DNA of 64,000 nucleotides from Shinella zoogloeoides (GCF_030733845.1 NZ_CP132311.1:1367501-1431500), one strand, 5' to 3'. Counted from the stretch's first letter, positions 33,456-46,315 are shown. The notes: generated by a model from the sequence alone, not told the origin. A program made the numbers and translations.

Positions 33456-33496
33456 ACTATCTGATATTCATGGGAAGAAAAGTTAGATACTATCTG
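33456..33496. promoter_or_regulatory. Repeated motifs in the PACE/LysR intergenic region
   Basis: ACTATCTGA occurs at 33456-33464 and 33488-33496, 32 bp apart (three helical turns). The second copy lies in a perfect 11-bp palindrome AGATA-C-TATCT (33484-33494). They are candidate sites for the adjacent LysR regulator. Confidence 0.5.
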
Positions 33497-33508
33497 AAAT
33501 GAAGATAG

Positions 33509-34441
33509 ATGACCGTTTCCCTCGAACAGCTTGACGCCTTCGTCACCGCCGCCGAACACGGCTCGTTCTCGGCCGCCGCGCGGCATCTGAGAAAGGCCCA
33601 GTCGGCGGTGAGCCTGCTGGTTTCCTCCCTGGAGGACGATCTCGGGATCAAGCTGTTCAGCCGCGCCACGCGCAATCCGACGCTGACCGAGGCGGGCAGG
33701 CGGCTGCTGCCGGAAGCAAAGCTCATTCTCGACCGCCGCGAGCATCTGATCGGCGTCGCCCGGGATTTCGAGGAACATGTCGAGACCCGTCTCGCCGTCG
33801 CCATCGACGAGCTTTACCCGGAACCTGCCGTCGGCGCGCTGTTTGCCGCCTTTGCGGAGCAATTCCCCTATGTCGAACTCGAATTGCTGTTTCCGCCGAC
33901 CAAGAATGTCGCTGGGCTCGTTCTGGAGGGAAAGGCCGATCTCGGCGTGATGTGGCGCCAGGAGGATCTGCCGCCGACGCTGGGTTTTCATACGATCGGC
34001 TGGATTCCGCTCATTCTCGTCTGCGGCCGCAACCACCCGCTGGCAGGGGCGCCCGTCACTTGGGAGGAACTCAAGCGGCACCGCCAGATCATGGTCACCA
34101 AGCGGAGCGACGGTATGGAAACGCACCGCCTGCGCGTCGCCGCCGAGGTCTGGTGGGTCGAGAGCCATTGGGTCATCCTGCAGATATTGCAGCGCGGCGT
34201 CGGCTGGGCGCTGATCCCGGCCCATATCCTAACCAATTCGCCGCTCGTGTCCGAGCTCGCGACGCCGTCGCTGCAATTCGACGAGGGCGCGCACCCCGTC
34301 GCGCTGGAACTCATCTGGAACAAGCAGCGCCCCGCTGGTCCCGCCACGCGATGGCTGCGGGAACAGTTCGCGGCGACCGGAATCAAGAGTGGCGTGGCAG
34401 AGGCGGCGCCTGATATCGCCGACCTTATCACCATTCCATGA
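33509..34441 (+). CDS. LysR-family regulator, divergent from the PACE gene
   Basis: The 310-residue protein starts with a winged HTH (LEQLDAFVTAAEHGSFSAAARHLRKAQSAVS) followed by a type 2 periplasmic-binding-like effector domain. It is 78 bases from the PACE efflux gene in the opposite orientation and probably activates it in response to the exported compound. The 3' end is followed by 120 bases without a gene. Confidence 0.93.
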   Translation: MTVSLEQLDAFVTAAEHGSFSAAARHLRKAQSAVSLLVSSLEDDLGIKLFSRATRNPTLTEAGRRLLPEAKLILDRREHLIGVARDFEEHVETRLAVAIDELYPEPAVGALFAAFAEQFPYVELELLFPPTKNVAGLVLEGKADLGVMWRQEDLPPTLGFHTIGWIPLILVCGRNHPLAGAPVTWEELKRHRQIMVTKRSDGMETHRLRVAAEVWWVESHWVILQILQRGVGWALIPAHILTNSPLVSELATPSLQFDEGAHPVALELIWNKQRPAGPATRWLREQFAATGIKSGVAEAAPDIADLITIP

Positions 34442-34562
34442 TCCCTATTCGGGAGCGTTTGGCACTCGACGATATCAGATAGGCGAATACCAAGACGGGT
34501 CGGACCATCCGGCGCCGGCCGCTGAGCGGCTTTCAATAAATCATTGATATCGAAGGATAAAT

Positions 34563-34636
34563 TGGAGGCCTCGCCGAGAATCGAACTCGGGTGCAAGGAT
34601 TTGCAGTCCTCTGCGTCACCACTCCGCCACGAGGCC
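34563..34636 (-). tRNA. tRNA-Cys(GCA)
   Basis: The 74-base gene has acceptor GGCCTCG paired with CGAGGCC, anticodon loop CTGCAAA giving GCA, U73 as discriminator (the cysteine identity base) and an encoded CCA. Confidence 0.97.
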
Positions 34637-34781
34637 GTCCGTTTGCTTTAAAAGCGAGTGGTGCCGGGCGTTTAGAACGAATTTAGAATAGGTGCAAGAG
34701 GCTTAGTTCTGAATGTCGTCCCTTTTTTCACCCGCGCGGTTCTTTCTGCGGAATTTGCAGCTTTGCAGGCCGGACCGGCAG

Positions 34782-36833
34782 TCAGAAATCGCGCAGGAAC
34801 GGATGAAGGATGTCCGCGGCGATCAGCGAAGCACCATCGTTCGACAGGTGATCGTCGTCCGAATAGTAGCGTTTGCCGCCGAATTGCACCACGCAGCGGT
34901 CCTTGACGAAGGTGTCGCAAAGGGCGCGGTCGGGATGCACATGGGCGACGGCAGGGCCTGTTATCCCGTCGAGCACGGCACCGGAAAAGGCGTTGCGGCT
35001 ACGGTATCGCTCGTAGGAGGTCGTCACCTCCTGGGGAAGACGGCCGTCTTCGAGATAGCGGAGGAAATTGTATCGCTTGATGTCGATGCCCGTTTCCGGG
35101 ATCGGATGCACGATCGACAGGGGAAGACCCGTCGCTTCCAGCTTTTCGAACATGCGCTTCACCGCCCGTTCCTTCGCGGGCGCCAGAATGCTTGGTTCGC
35201 CGCTTTCGTCCCGTGCCTCGTAGATCCGTTCCTTGTCCAGCTCGACGCCGCCTTCGCCATTGTCGAAGGTCAGGCGGTCGATCTTACCCGGCACGGGATA
35301 GAGCCTGTAGTTCCAGCGGATGGCGACGATGATCCCGTCGGCTTCGCGCTTGAGGAAATCGAGGGTCTCGCCGAATGCCCGAAGGCAGGTCGCGAACCGG
35401 TCGTCGGGAAGACCCTCCACGGTGATGTAGGGAATGGGCTCGCATTGCGTGATGTTGACGCGCAGGCCGCGGATGTTGAGGCGCTTGAACTCCTGGTCCA
35501 GCGTGCCGCGCAGCGCATCGGCATGGGAATCGCCGTAGAGCGCGATCGTTTTCCGGCCCTCCGGATCGCCGAAGGCGCAGCCCGGCGGAACGCTCGATCC
35601 GTTGATGGTGAAATAGGTGCAGGCGGCACCGTCCTGCAGTTCGGGCGTATCGAGCAGCGCCACGACCTCGGCGGGAAACCGGCCGGGAAACCCGCCGGTC
35701 CTGACGGCGGCAAAGCCGAGCGCGGCAACGAGGATGAGCCTGGCGACCGCCAACGACAGGACACGCCCCGCATCCAGCCGGTGAAGGCGCTTGGCGGGTA
35801 TCTCGATGAATTTCCAGGTGAGGACGCCGAGTGCGACCGATATGGCCGCCAGCCCCAGCTCGTCGGCAAGCGAAAGGGCATGGAGACTGCGCAACCGCGC
35901 AAAGGCGAGGACCGGCTGGTGCCACAGATAGATGCTGTAGCTGGCAAGGCCGATAAGTTGGAGCGGCCGGCAGGCGAGAAACCGGTAACCGAGGCTGCCG
36001 CGCCGCACGAAAAGGAGAACGAGAACGGTTCCCAGCACCGGCACGAGCGCGTTATAGCCGGGAAACCGGGTCGTGCTGGTGAACAGGAAGACGGAAACGG
36101 CGATGGCACCAAGCCCGACGGCGGACAGCAATTCGGCCACGCGGTTGCCGATCGCATCGAGGCGCGCGGATATGCCATGGCCCGGCAGTGCGGCGACAAT
36201 CGAGCCGGCGAGGATTTCGAAGGCGCGCGAGGGAAGCAGGAAATAGGCCGCTTCCGGATAGTGGCGGACCATCTTGCCGGACAGGTAGAGCCCCGCAACC
36301 GCCATCACGATCAGGCAGGGCAGGACCAGCCGCGGGGCCAGCTTCCAGATCAGGCCCAGGATGATCGGGAAGAGGATGTAATACTGTTCCTCGACCGCGA
36401 GGCTCCAGGTGTGGAGGAGGGGTTTCAGTTCCGCCTGGACGTCGAAATAACCGCTTTCCTGCCAGAACAGGAAGTTGGAGGAGAAAGTCGCGACCGCGAC
36501 GATGCTGTTTGCGAATTTCCGGAAATCCTGCGGCGGCATCCACAGCCACGCGGCGGCGAAACTGGCGATGGTGACGACGGTCAGCGCCGGCAGGATGCGC
36601 ACGCAGCGCCGCCGGTAGAAGTCGACGATAGAATAGGTGCCGTGCTGGTGGGCGTCGAGCAGGATGCGCGTGATGAGATAGCCGCTGATGACGAAGAAGA
36701 CGTCGACCCCGACATAGCCGCCGCTCACCCAGGGCACACCCGCATGGAAGAGGATCACCGGCACGACGGCGATGGCGCGCAGGCCATCGATTTCCGTGCG
36801 GTAAGCGGTCTTGGAAGAGGCGGCGTCTGACAT
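34782..36833 (-). CDS. OafA-type O-acyltransferase with C-terminal SGNH domain
   Basis: The 683-residue protein joins an acyltransferase-3 membrane domain of about ten helices (start YRTEIDGLRAIAVVPVILFHAG) to a C-terminal SGNH hydrolase-like domain. The SGNH domain carries YGDSHADALRG with the catalytic Ser and DDDHLSNDGA with the Asp-His pair. Such fusions O-acetylate surface polysaccharides or lipopolysaccharide. I chose the ATG at 36833. It stands alone and its polymer target is unknown. Confidence 0.92.
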   Translation of the reverse strand: MSDAASSKTAYRTEIDGLRAIAVVPVILFHAGVPWVSGGYVGVDVFFVISGYLITRILLDAHQHGTYSIVDFYRRRCVRILPALTVVTIASFAAAWLWMPPQDFRKFANSIVAVATFSSNFLFWQESGYFDVQAELKPLLHTWSLAVEEQYYILFPIILGLIWKLAPRLVLPCLIVMAVAGLYLSGKMVRHYPEAAYFLLPSRAFEILAGSIVAALPGHGISARLDAIGNRVAELLSAVGLGAIAVSVFLFTSTTRFPGYNALVPVLGTVLVLLFVRRGSLGYRFLACRPLQLIGLASYSIYLWHQPVLAFARLRSLHALSLADELGLAAISVALGVLTWKFIEIPAKRLHRLDAGRVLSLAVARLILVAALGFAAVRTGGFPGRFPAEVVALLDTPELQDGAACTYFTINGSSVPPGCAFGDPEGRKTIALYGDSHADALRGTLDQEFKRLNIRGLRVNITQCEPIPYITVEGLPDDRFATCLRAFGETLDFLKREADGIIVAIRWNYRLYPVPGKIDRLTFDNGEGGVELDKERIYEARDESGEPSILAPAKERAVKRMFEKLEATGLPLSIVHPIPETGIDIKRYNFLRYLEDGRLPQEVTTSYERYRSRNAFSGAVLDGITGPAVAHVHPDRALCDTFVKDRCVVQFGGKRYYSDDDHLSNDGASLIAADILHPFLRDF

Positions 36834-37025
36834 GTCTATCCCGAAGCGGTTTTCTGGTATCTGCCGAAACCTGCTGCAAGGAAACGCGCCGGCCGGTCGG
36901 CAATCGCTGGGATTGCACGGGGATAGCCCGTACCATTGCCATCGCAATGTCGGCAAGATGCGCCGGCTCGCTGGGGAATTTGAGCTGGTGGGGGCGACGC
37001 GCCCGAAAGCGCGCCGCCGGTTGCT

Positions 37026-37454
<429 letters not shown>

Positions 37455-37458
37455 CGGC

Positions 37459-38514
37459 TCACCCGATCTTCACGACGGCCGCGCGCTCGGCGCGCTGCGC
37501 GGGGTGGCGCTGGGCGCGGCGCACGTCGAGGTCGCGGCTGGCGAGCCGCTCGATGGCGGCCGAGGCATCGGCGAGGTTCTGGCGGTAGCCGGTGATGGCG
37601 CGGGCGAGGAAGTTGTAGATCACGACGGCGGGAATCGCGGCGACGAGGCCGATTGCCGTTGCAAGCAGCGCTTCCGCGATGCCGGGTGCGACAATGGCAA
37701 GGTTTGTGGTCTGTGCTTTCGAAATGCCGATGAACGAGTTCATGATGCCCCAGACGGTGCCGAACAGGCCGACGAAGGGCGCGGTGGAGCCGATCGTGGC
37801 AAGCAGACCCGTGCCCTTGGCGATGCGGCGGCCGGCGTGCACTTCCATGCGGGTGAGGCGGGAGGCGATGCGTTCCTTGACGCCGCCGTCGGATACATGG
37901 TCGAGCACCGCTTCGGAGGCATCCATTTCATCGCGCGCGGCGCTGATCATGCGGGCGACCACGCCGCGGTTGCGGCCGAGGGCCTCCTGGCCGTCCTCGA
38001 GGCCTCTAGCGGCGATGAGGCGGCGGACGGCCTGGCTTGCCGAGCGCTGGGCGCCGCCGAGTTCGGCGATCTTCACCAGGAGGACCGTCCAGGTGACGAC
38101 GGAGGCGAAGGCAAGGCCGATCATCACGCCCTTGACGACGATGTCGGCCGCCATGAACATGCCCCAGGGCGAAAGGTCGTGCGGCAGGCCGGCCTGGCGT
38201 TCGTCCGCGGCAGCCGCGCCGTCGTCGAGCGCGTCGAGTTCGGTCGCCTCTTCGCCGTCAGGAGTGGCGCCGGCGTCCGTGCCGGTCACGGCGTTTGTCG
38301 AATTGTCGGTGGAGCCTTCGCTCGCCGTGGGGCGACCGGTCGTTTCCGTTGTGGTTGTGGTCGTCGTCGTGGCGGCGCCTGTGCTGGTGCCGGTCGACTG
38401 GCCGGCTTCCGGCTGGCTGTCCGTCTGGGTCGAAGGGGCCTGCGCCGAAACGGCGTGCGGGGCGGCGAGCGCCATCAGGATGATCGCGGATAGCAGTCGA
38501 AACCGTTTCAGCAC
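37459..38514 (-). CDS. exbB: ExbB, biopolymer transport protein with long Thr-rich N-terminus
   Basis: The 351-residue protein has a signal peptide (LKRFRLLSAIILMALAAPHAVSA). A low-complexity periplasmic stretch of about 95 residues with a run of eight Thr follows, then three transmembrane helices of the MotA/TolQ/ExbB fold (STAPFVGLFGTVWGIMNSF). The extended N-terminus is typical of the alphaproteobacterial form. I prefer the GTG at 38514, which has AGAGGA seven bases upstream, over ATG 38532. An iron-responsive motif lies about 130 bases upstream. Confidence 0.93.
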   Translation of the reverse strand: MLKRFRLLSAIILMALAAPHAVSAQAPSTQTDSQPEAGQSTGTSTGAATTTTTTTTETTGRPTASEGSTDNSTNAVTGTDAGATPDGEEATELDALDDGAAAADERQAGLPHDLSPWGMFMAADIVVKGVMIGLAFASVVTWTVLLVKIAELGGAQRSASQAVRRLIAARGLEDGQEALGRNRGVVARMISAARDEMDASEAVLDHVSDGGVKERIASRLTRMEVHAGRRIAKGTGLLATIGSTAPFVGLFGTVWGIMNSFIGISKAQTTNLAIVAPGIAEALLATAIGLVAAIPAVVIYNFLARAITGYRQNLADASAAIERLASRDLDVRRAQRHPAQRAERAAVVKIG

Positions 38515-38645
38515 GGCGTATTCCTCTTGCATGTCTCAGTTCAAGCGAAGCCCGTTTCATGGAAGCGGGCAGGGTGCGGACGCCGGGCGTCCCTAAAACC
38601 TGAGTGCTCAATACGACATTCTATATGGGGCAGGCAACAATATGT

Positions 38646-38660
38646 TGAGTAATTTATTCA
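38646..38660. promoter_or_regulatory. Iron-rhizo motif (candidate RirA site) upstream of exbB
   Basis: TGA-N9-TCA (38646-38648 and 38658-38660) is the published IRO-box pattern for RirA, the rhizobial iron repressor. exbB and other iron-uptake genes are known RirA targets. The rest of 38533-38838, between exbB and the divergent pcm, shows nothing else I can support. Confidence 0.55.
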
Positions 38661-38838
38661 TGATAAGGGGCGGAATTTCCAGCAAGCATGACGGCCTGGC
38701 GACTAGGACGCGGTTTTTGCGCGCAACCGGCCGCCGCCTATGGACACCCGCCCCGAAAGCGCACTAAGAGAATTGCAACGCATCCGGCATGGCCGGGCCT
38801 TTGCGCCGGTCTTCGCCGTTTTATTCCAAGGGCTAGAG

Positions 38839-39492
38839 ATGATTGACTACAAAGCAGCGCGCACGAAGATGGTGGACAACCAGATCCGTACGACGGATGT
38901 GACGTCGCACGAGGTGCTCGACGCCTTCCTGACTGTCCCGCGTGAAGAGTTCGTGCCCGCGGCGGTGAAGCCGCTCGCCTATATCGACGACGACAGCCAG
39001 GTCGCGCCCGGCCGCTACCTGATGGAGCCGTCCCCGCTCGCCAAGCTGGTCCAACTCGCCGAGATCGCCACGAGCGATGTTGTGCTGGAAGTCGGCTGTG
39101 CCACCGGTTACGCCTCCGCCGTTCTGTCCAGGCTCGGCAGCTCGGTCGTCGCGCTCGAAAGCGATGCCGATCTTTCCGCCGTCGCGACGGAAACGCTCGC
39201 CCGCCTCGGCTATGACAATGTCGCGGTCGTGACCGGTGATCTCGAAGCCGGCTACGCGCCGGAAGCGCCCTATGACGTGATCTTCGTGCACGGCGCCGTC
39301 GAATTCGTTCCGGAAGCGCTTTTCGCGCAACTTCGCGACGGCGGTCGTCTCGTTGTCGTCGAGGGCTACGGCAATGCCTCGCAGGCGCGCCTCTACATCA
39401 AGGAAAGCGGCCGCGTCGCCGAACGCAACGCCTTCAACACCGCCGTCAAGCCGCTGCCCGGCTTCCGCAAGGCGAAGGAATTCGTTTTCTGA
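38839..39492 (+). CDS. Protein-L-isoaspartate O-methyltransferase family protein
   Basis: The 217-residue SAM-dependent methyltransferase begins MIDYKAARTKMVDNQIRTTDV, has the family Post-I region LEVGCATGYASAVLSRLG and an N-terminal AYIDDDSQVAPGRYLMEP segment. Proteins of this subgroup lie upstream of tolC in many rhizobia and may not repair isoaspartate. It is a different subtype from the second pcm at 61849. I chose ATG 38839, where conservation starts. Confidence 0.85.
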   Translation: MIDYKAARTKMVDNQIRTTDVTSHEVLDAFLTVPREEFVPAAVKPLAYIDDDSQVAPGRYLMEPSPLAKLVQLAEIATSDVVLEVGCATGYASAVLSRLGSSVVALESDADLSAVATETLARLGYDNVAVVTGDLEAGYAPEAPYDVIFVHGAVEFVPEALFAQLRDGGRLVVVEGYGNASQARLYIKESGRVAERNAFNTAVKPLPGFRKAKEFVF

Positions 39493-39519
39493 CAGCGCTT
39501 CTGGAGAATTGAGTGCTTC

Positions 39520-39552
39520 AAAGGCCCGTCGCATCACGCGGCGGGCCTTTTG
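39520..39552 (+). terminator. Strong intrinsic terminator after pcm
   Basis: A 13-bp stem (39520-39532 with 39537-39549, one G-T pair) followed by TTTT, 28 bases past the stop. Confidence 0.85.
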
Positions 39553-39737
39553 CGTGGGGTGCCTGCGCGGCCCGTCTCCCCAGACCTCGCCGCTTGGCAT
39601 GGCAAACAAATCTGTGCATCACTGGGAACACATGATTCGCGGCGATTTAGTTCGCTGCCGGACTCGCCTAGGGTTTTCCGGATGTCGGGCACGCCTCTTG
39701 CGGCAGGCTGCGGACGCCGCAGAGAACGGGGATAGAA

Positions 39738-40466
39738 ATGGCTCAGCCAAATGTAGCGCGTGAACCGTCCATGGATGAAATCCTGGCGTCGATCCGCAAG
39801 ATCATCGAAAACAACGAAGCCCAGCCGGACCTTGCGCCCGACGCCGGAGACGACGAGGGCTTCGACATAACCGCCGAGAGCCATTCGAGCCTGCTGGACC
39901 ACCCTGCGGTGGTCGAGCAGTTCCATGCGGAAGAGCAGCGTTCCGTCATCCAGCCGCTTCCGCGCGTGGAGCCTGCACAGGGCGGTCAGCCGGCGATGTC
40001 GCTGGCCGATGTCGCCGCGCGTGTGCGCGCCGCTTCGGAGCGCCACGTCGCAGCCAACCGGGAAACCGTCGAGCGCGAGCCTGTCGCGGTCGAGCCGGTA
40101 CAGGCCGTCGCGCGCGAAGAAAGCCCGCTTATGGCGGCGAATGCGGTCGCTGTAGAGCCGGTGGAAAAGGTCGAGGTTGTTGCCGAGAAGGAAGTCGCCG
40201 GGCGGGTTCAGGTCGCCGAGGTGCCGCCAGCCGCCAGCCGCGACATCGCCGCGCTCGTTTCGCCGGCGGTGAGCGAGCGCGTCGCGCAGTCCTTCGGCGC
40301 GCTGGCCGAGGCGATGGATGCCGGGCCGCGCCGCTCCTTCGACGAGATCGCCGAAGAGATGATGCGCCCGATGCTGCAGGAGTGGCTTGACGATAACCTG
40401 CCGACGCTTGTCGAGCGGCTGGTGCGCGAAGAGATCGAACGGGTGGCGCGCGGCCCGCGCCGCTGA
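39738..40466 (+). CDS. popZ: Polar organizing protein PopZ (DUF2497)
   Basis: The 242-residue protein has the conserved N-terminal MDEILASIRKIIENNE and the C-terminal helices SFDEIAEEMMRPMLQEWLDDNLPTLVERLVREEIERV, separated by an acidic, disordered linker rich in Val/Glu/Pro. PopZ self-assembles at the cell pole and in rhizobia marks the growing/old pole. The next gene is valS, as usual in the order. A hairpin terminator follows. Confidence 0.92.
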   Translation: MAQPNVAREPSMDEILASIRKIIENNEAQPDLAPDAGDDEGFDITAESHSSLLDHPAVVEQFHAEEQRSVIQPLPRVEPAQGGQPAMSLADVAARVRAASERHVAANRETVEREPVAVEPVQAVAREESPLMAANAVAVEPVEKVEVVAEKEVAGRVQVAEVPPAASRDIAALVSPAVSERVAQSFGALAEAMDAGPRRSFDEIAEEMMRPMLQEWLDDNLPTLVERLVREEIERVARGPRR

Positions 40467-40501
40467 CCGACGCCGTCATTCTTTAACGAAAAGATGATTT
40501 G

Positions 40502-40532
40502 AGCCGCGCCGGACCCCCGGTGCGGCTTTTCT
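40502..40532 (+). terminator. Intrinsic terminator after popZ
   Basis: An 11-bp stem with one G-T pair (40502-40512 with 40517-40527, loop of 4) followed by TTTCTTCT. Confidence 0.85.
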
Positions 40533-40605
40533 TCTGATATTGTTGACTCCATGCCGGCCATCCGGTTTACAAAACCCACCGATAAACAGCAGGCCACGCA
40601 CGAAA

Positions 40606-43533
<2,928 letters not shown>

Positions 43534-43561
43534 TTCTCTCGATCGTCATTGCCGGGACCTG

Positions 43562-43592
43562 AAAACCGCGCCGGCAGCTCCGGCGCGGTTTT
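43562..43592 (+). terminator. Intrinsic terminator of valS
   Basis: A 13-bp perfect stem (43562-43574 with 43580-43592) with loop of 5, 29 bases past the stop. Confidence 0.9.
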
Positions 43593-43892
43593 CTATTCGT
43601 CGGTCGGCCCGCAAAACTTCGGCTGTGTTCAAAATGTGACATAGTGGCAGGGTAACGAAAAATTTATCTCTTCAGGAGCACCATTCGCCCCATGCATGAG
43701 AATGCTGTTTCTCTCAGCTGCATTGCTGAGGGGCTTCAGAAAAATCTTACGTAATTTAATGACCGGCCACCGGAAATCATCGGCAAAAACTGGGGTTTGC
43801 CAAGCCGGCACTAGTCTTCGATAGTCATTCTTGGAGAAGCGCGGGACGGAGGCAGCTGTCGGCCGCGCGACATGCTCGCAGGGGAGGATTGA
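43593..43892. other. Intergenic region before the FadL-type gene
   Basis: About 300 bases with locally higher A/T. I see no coding frame or structural RNA I can support; it presumably holds the promoter of the outer-membrane gene. Confidence 0.4.
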
Positions 43893-45146
43893 ATGCGTAA
43901 GAAGAATTTCAGCGTCGGGGCGGTTGCGGCGGTCACGCTTTTGACGGCCACGGCAGCTCATGCGGGCGGTCTGGAACGTGCCGGCTACAATATCGATCTG
44001 CTGTTCGAACCGTCGGGCTACGCCATCGAGACGGGCGTGACCTACGTCAACCCGCAGCGCAAGCTGAACAATGTTCGCGATACAAATCCGGCCGATGGCA
44101 CCAATGCCGGTCGTCCGAGCAACGCCATCGATGCGACGGAAGGCTACTGGGTTCCGCGCATTGGTTTCAAGGCCGGTCTCGGCGATGCAGTCGACTGCAT
44201 GTTCGATTATTCGCAGCCGTGGGGCGCGCACCTTAATCAGGGCAGAAACTGGGTCGGCGCGAACGAAAATATCGAAACCAAGATCAAGAGCGACAACTAC
44301 GCGGCAACCTGCTCGTATTCCTTTGATGCCGGCCCGGGCCAGTTGCGTATTATTGGTGGCGGCTTCTATCAGGAGCTTTCAGGGTTTCAGGAGCGCCTGG
44401 CGGCAGAATTGCCGGCCTTTCTGGGGACGGGCATAGGCCGTCTGGATTTGAAGGGTGATGGCTGGGGCTGGCGCGCCGGCGTGGCTTACGAAATCGAAGA
44501 ATATGCCCTGCGTACGAGCCTCGTTTACAACAGCGCCGTCGATCTCGACAATATTACAGGTACCCTGAATCTGACTGGCGTTCCCTCCATCGTGAACCCT
44601 CTCAACCCGCTACTTGGCCGTACAACACCCGTGTTCGGCGCAGCTACCATGCCTGACTCGCTTGAGTTCAAGTTTCAGACCGGCGTTGCTCCGGGCTGGT
44701 TGGTCTTCGGCGGCGTGAAGTGGACCGACTGGAGCCAGTTGCAGAGCCTCCCGTTCTGCCCGGAATCGACGAGGGCTGTGGCTTGCCGCACGCGCGGCGC
44801 AACGGAAGCGACATCGCTCGACCTCTTCTATCGCGACGGTTGGACGATTTCCGGTGGTGTCGGCCACAAGTTCAATGAACAGTGGAGCGGTGCCCTTAGC
44901 CTGACTTGGGACCGCGGCGTCTCTACGGGTCTTGGAACCCATTCTGATACCTGGACACTTGGCGCTGGCGTTTCATATGCGCCGACCGAAAACGTTGAGT
45001 TTCGTGTCGCTGGCGCCCTCGGCGTGCTGACGAGTGGCTCGTCGGGCCCTGTCGTACGCGATGGCCAGACCTTCGGTCGCGCGAGCTACGATTTCGACAA
45101 CGACCTCGTTTCCGCAATCTCGACCTCCCTCAAGGTTAAGTTCTGA
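43893..45146 (+). CDS. FadL/OmpP1-family outer-membrane transporter
   Basis: The 417-residue protein has a signal peptide (MRKKNFSVGAVAAVTLLTATAAHA|GG) followed by a 14-stranded-type barrel and a C-terminal Phe (SLKVKF). FadL family channels bring hydrophobic molecules such as long-chain fatty acids across the outer membrane. The N-terminal GGLERAGYNIDLLFEPSGYA resembles the plug region. Codon use looks somewhat less GC-biased than the neighbours. GGGGAGGA precedes the ATG. Confidence 0.9.
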   Translation: MRKKNFSVGAVAAVTLLTATAAHAGGLERAGYNIDLLFEPSGYAIETGVTYVNPQRKLNNVRDTNPADGTNAGRPSNAIDATEGYWVPRIGFKAGLGDAVDCMFDYSQPWGAHLNQGRNWVGANENIETKIKSDNYAATCSYSFDAGPGQLRIIGGGFYQELSGFQERLAAELPAFLGTGIGRLDLKGDGWGWRAGVAYEIEEYALRTSLVYNSAVDLDNITGTLNLTGVPSIVNPLNPLLGRTTPVFGAATMPDSLEFKFQTGVAPGWLVFGGVKWTDWSQLQSLPFCPESTRAVACRTRGATEATSLDLFYRDGWTISGGVGHKFNEQWSGALSLTWDRGVSTGLGTHSDTWTLGAGVSYAPTENVEFRVAGALGVLTSGSSGPVVRDGQTFGRASYDFDNDLVSAISTSLKVKF

Positions 45147-45174
45147 TCGGCGGACCTTAAAAACGATCAGAATC

Positions 45175-45205
45175 GGGCCCGGCGTCATCGCCGGGCCCTT
45201 TTTCT
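45175..45205 (+). terminator. Intrinsic terminator of the FadL-type gene
   Basis: A 10-bp perfect stem (45175-45184 with 45189-45198, loop of 4) followed by TTTTTC. Confidence 0.93.
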
Positions 45206-45511
45206 TGGTTAACGTTTCCTTGCCTTCGATAGCGCTTGATGGGGAAATCACAGCAACGCCTGAAAATATGTGACGGAATCGCAACACATTATTTTCCAGA
45301 GTTTGCTACACCCATAGGCAAGCGACGAAATGTCCATTTCCCGCCACAAACGGGGCGCAGCGATAGGGGCATCAAGACGCGTGGAACCGCGCCAAAGGAA
45401 ACGATGAGCCAGCCGATGTCATTGTCGCCGGACCTGCCGGAAGCCCGCACGAGACCCGTGCGTTTCCGGCTCGGCACAGCAAGGAAGGCCAGGCGCGGAA
45501 TTGTTGAAGTG
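45206..45511. other. Upstream region of exoR
   Basis: About 300 bases between the terminator and the chosen exoR start. An in-frame ATG at 45404 with AAAGGA four bases upstream could give a longer N-terminus, but the signal peptide and homology to known ExoR begin at 45512. No other element is recognisable. Confidence 0.4.
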
Positions 45512-46315
45512 ATGCCCAAGTCCGAGTTGATGCCGATGAAAGTACTGGTAATGGGCCTTTGCCTGTCGCTGTCCTCCTGGATGGCACCCCAGGCCCTCGC
45601 ATTCGATCCGCAGTCCGGCGTCAGCAAGGAGAGCGGTCCCTTCGCCCTCTTCAAATTCGGTTTCTTCTCCTACAAGGAGGGGCGCAAGAGCGATGCCGTC
45701 GAGGCCTATCGCTACGCGGCGGAAAAGGGCCATACCGGCTCGCGCTGGGCGCTCGCCAATATGTATGCCGACGGCGACGGCGTGCCGGAGAACGATCTCG
45801 AAGCCTTCAAGATCTACAGCGAAATCGCGCAGGCCGGCGTCGAGCCGGACTCCGAGGATACGGGCTATTTCGCCAACGCCCTCATCGCGCTCGCCAGCTA
45901 CTACCGCCGCGGCATTCCCGACAGCCCCGTCAAGATCGACCTTACCCAGGCGCGCCAGCTCTACTTCCAGGCGGCCTCCGCCTTCGGCATTCCGGAAGCG
46001 CAATTCCAGCTCGGCCGGATGATGCTGACGGGCGAGGGCGGCAGCGTCAGCGTGCACCAGGCTAAGAAATGGCTGAACCGCGCGCGCAACAACGGCCATG
46101 CGGGCGCCATGGGCCTGTTCGGCAACATCCTCTTCCAGGAAGGCGACTCGGCCCGCGGCCTTGCCTTCATGACTGCCGCGCTCGACCATTGCCCGCCGAA
46201 GGACTGTGCCTGGCTTCAGGCCAATCAGGAAGAAGCCTTCTCCGTCGCCACGGAGGAGGACCGCCGCAAGGGCGTCGCGCTGGCGCAGAACATCCGGTTC
46301 AATCCCAACGAATAG
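45512..46315 (+). CDS. exoR: ExoR, periplasmic Sel1-repeat regulator of exopolysaccharide and motility
   Basis: The 267-residue protein carries a signal peptide (LVMGLCLSLSSWMAPQALA) and a series of Sel1-type repeats: DAVEAYRYAAEKGHTGSRWALANMY, AQFQLGRMMLTGEGG and HAGAMGLFGNILFQ. In Sinorhizobium, ExoR binds and restrains the sensor kinase ExoS, controlling succinoglycan, flagella and acid/host responses through ChvI. Sequence and length agree closely with that protein. The start has only a weak ribosome site; an alternative at 45404 exists. Confidence 0.94.
   Translation: MPKSELMPMKVLVMGLCLSLSSWMAPQALAFDPQSGVSKESGPFALFKFGFFSYKEGRKSDAVEAYRYAAEKGHTGSRWALANMYADGDGVPENDLEAFKIYSEIAQAGVEPDSEDTGYFANALIALASYYRRGIPDSPVKIDLTQARQLYFQAASAFGIPEAQFQLGRMMLTGEGGSVSVHQAKKWLNRARNNGHAGAMGLFGNILFQEGDSARGLAFMTAALDHCPPKDCAWLQANQEEAFSVATEEDRRKGVALAQNIRFNPNE

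Noticed and set aside
34563..34720. tRNA-Cys promoter TTGCAC-N17-TAAACG
   Set aside because: The -10 is poor and about 40 bases from the tRNA; I could not choose it over background.
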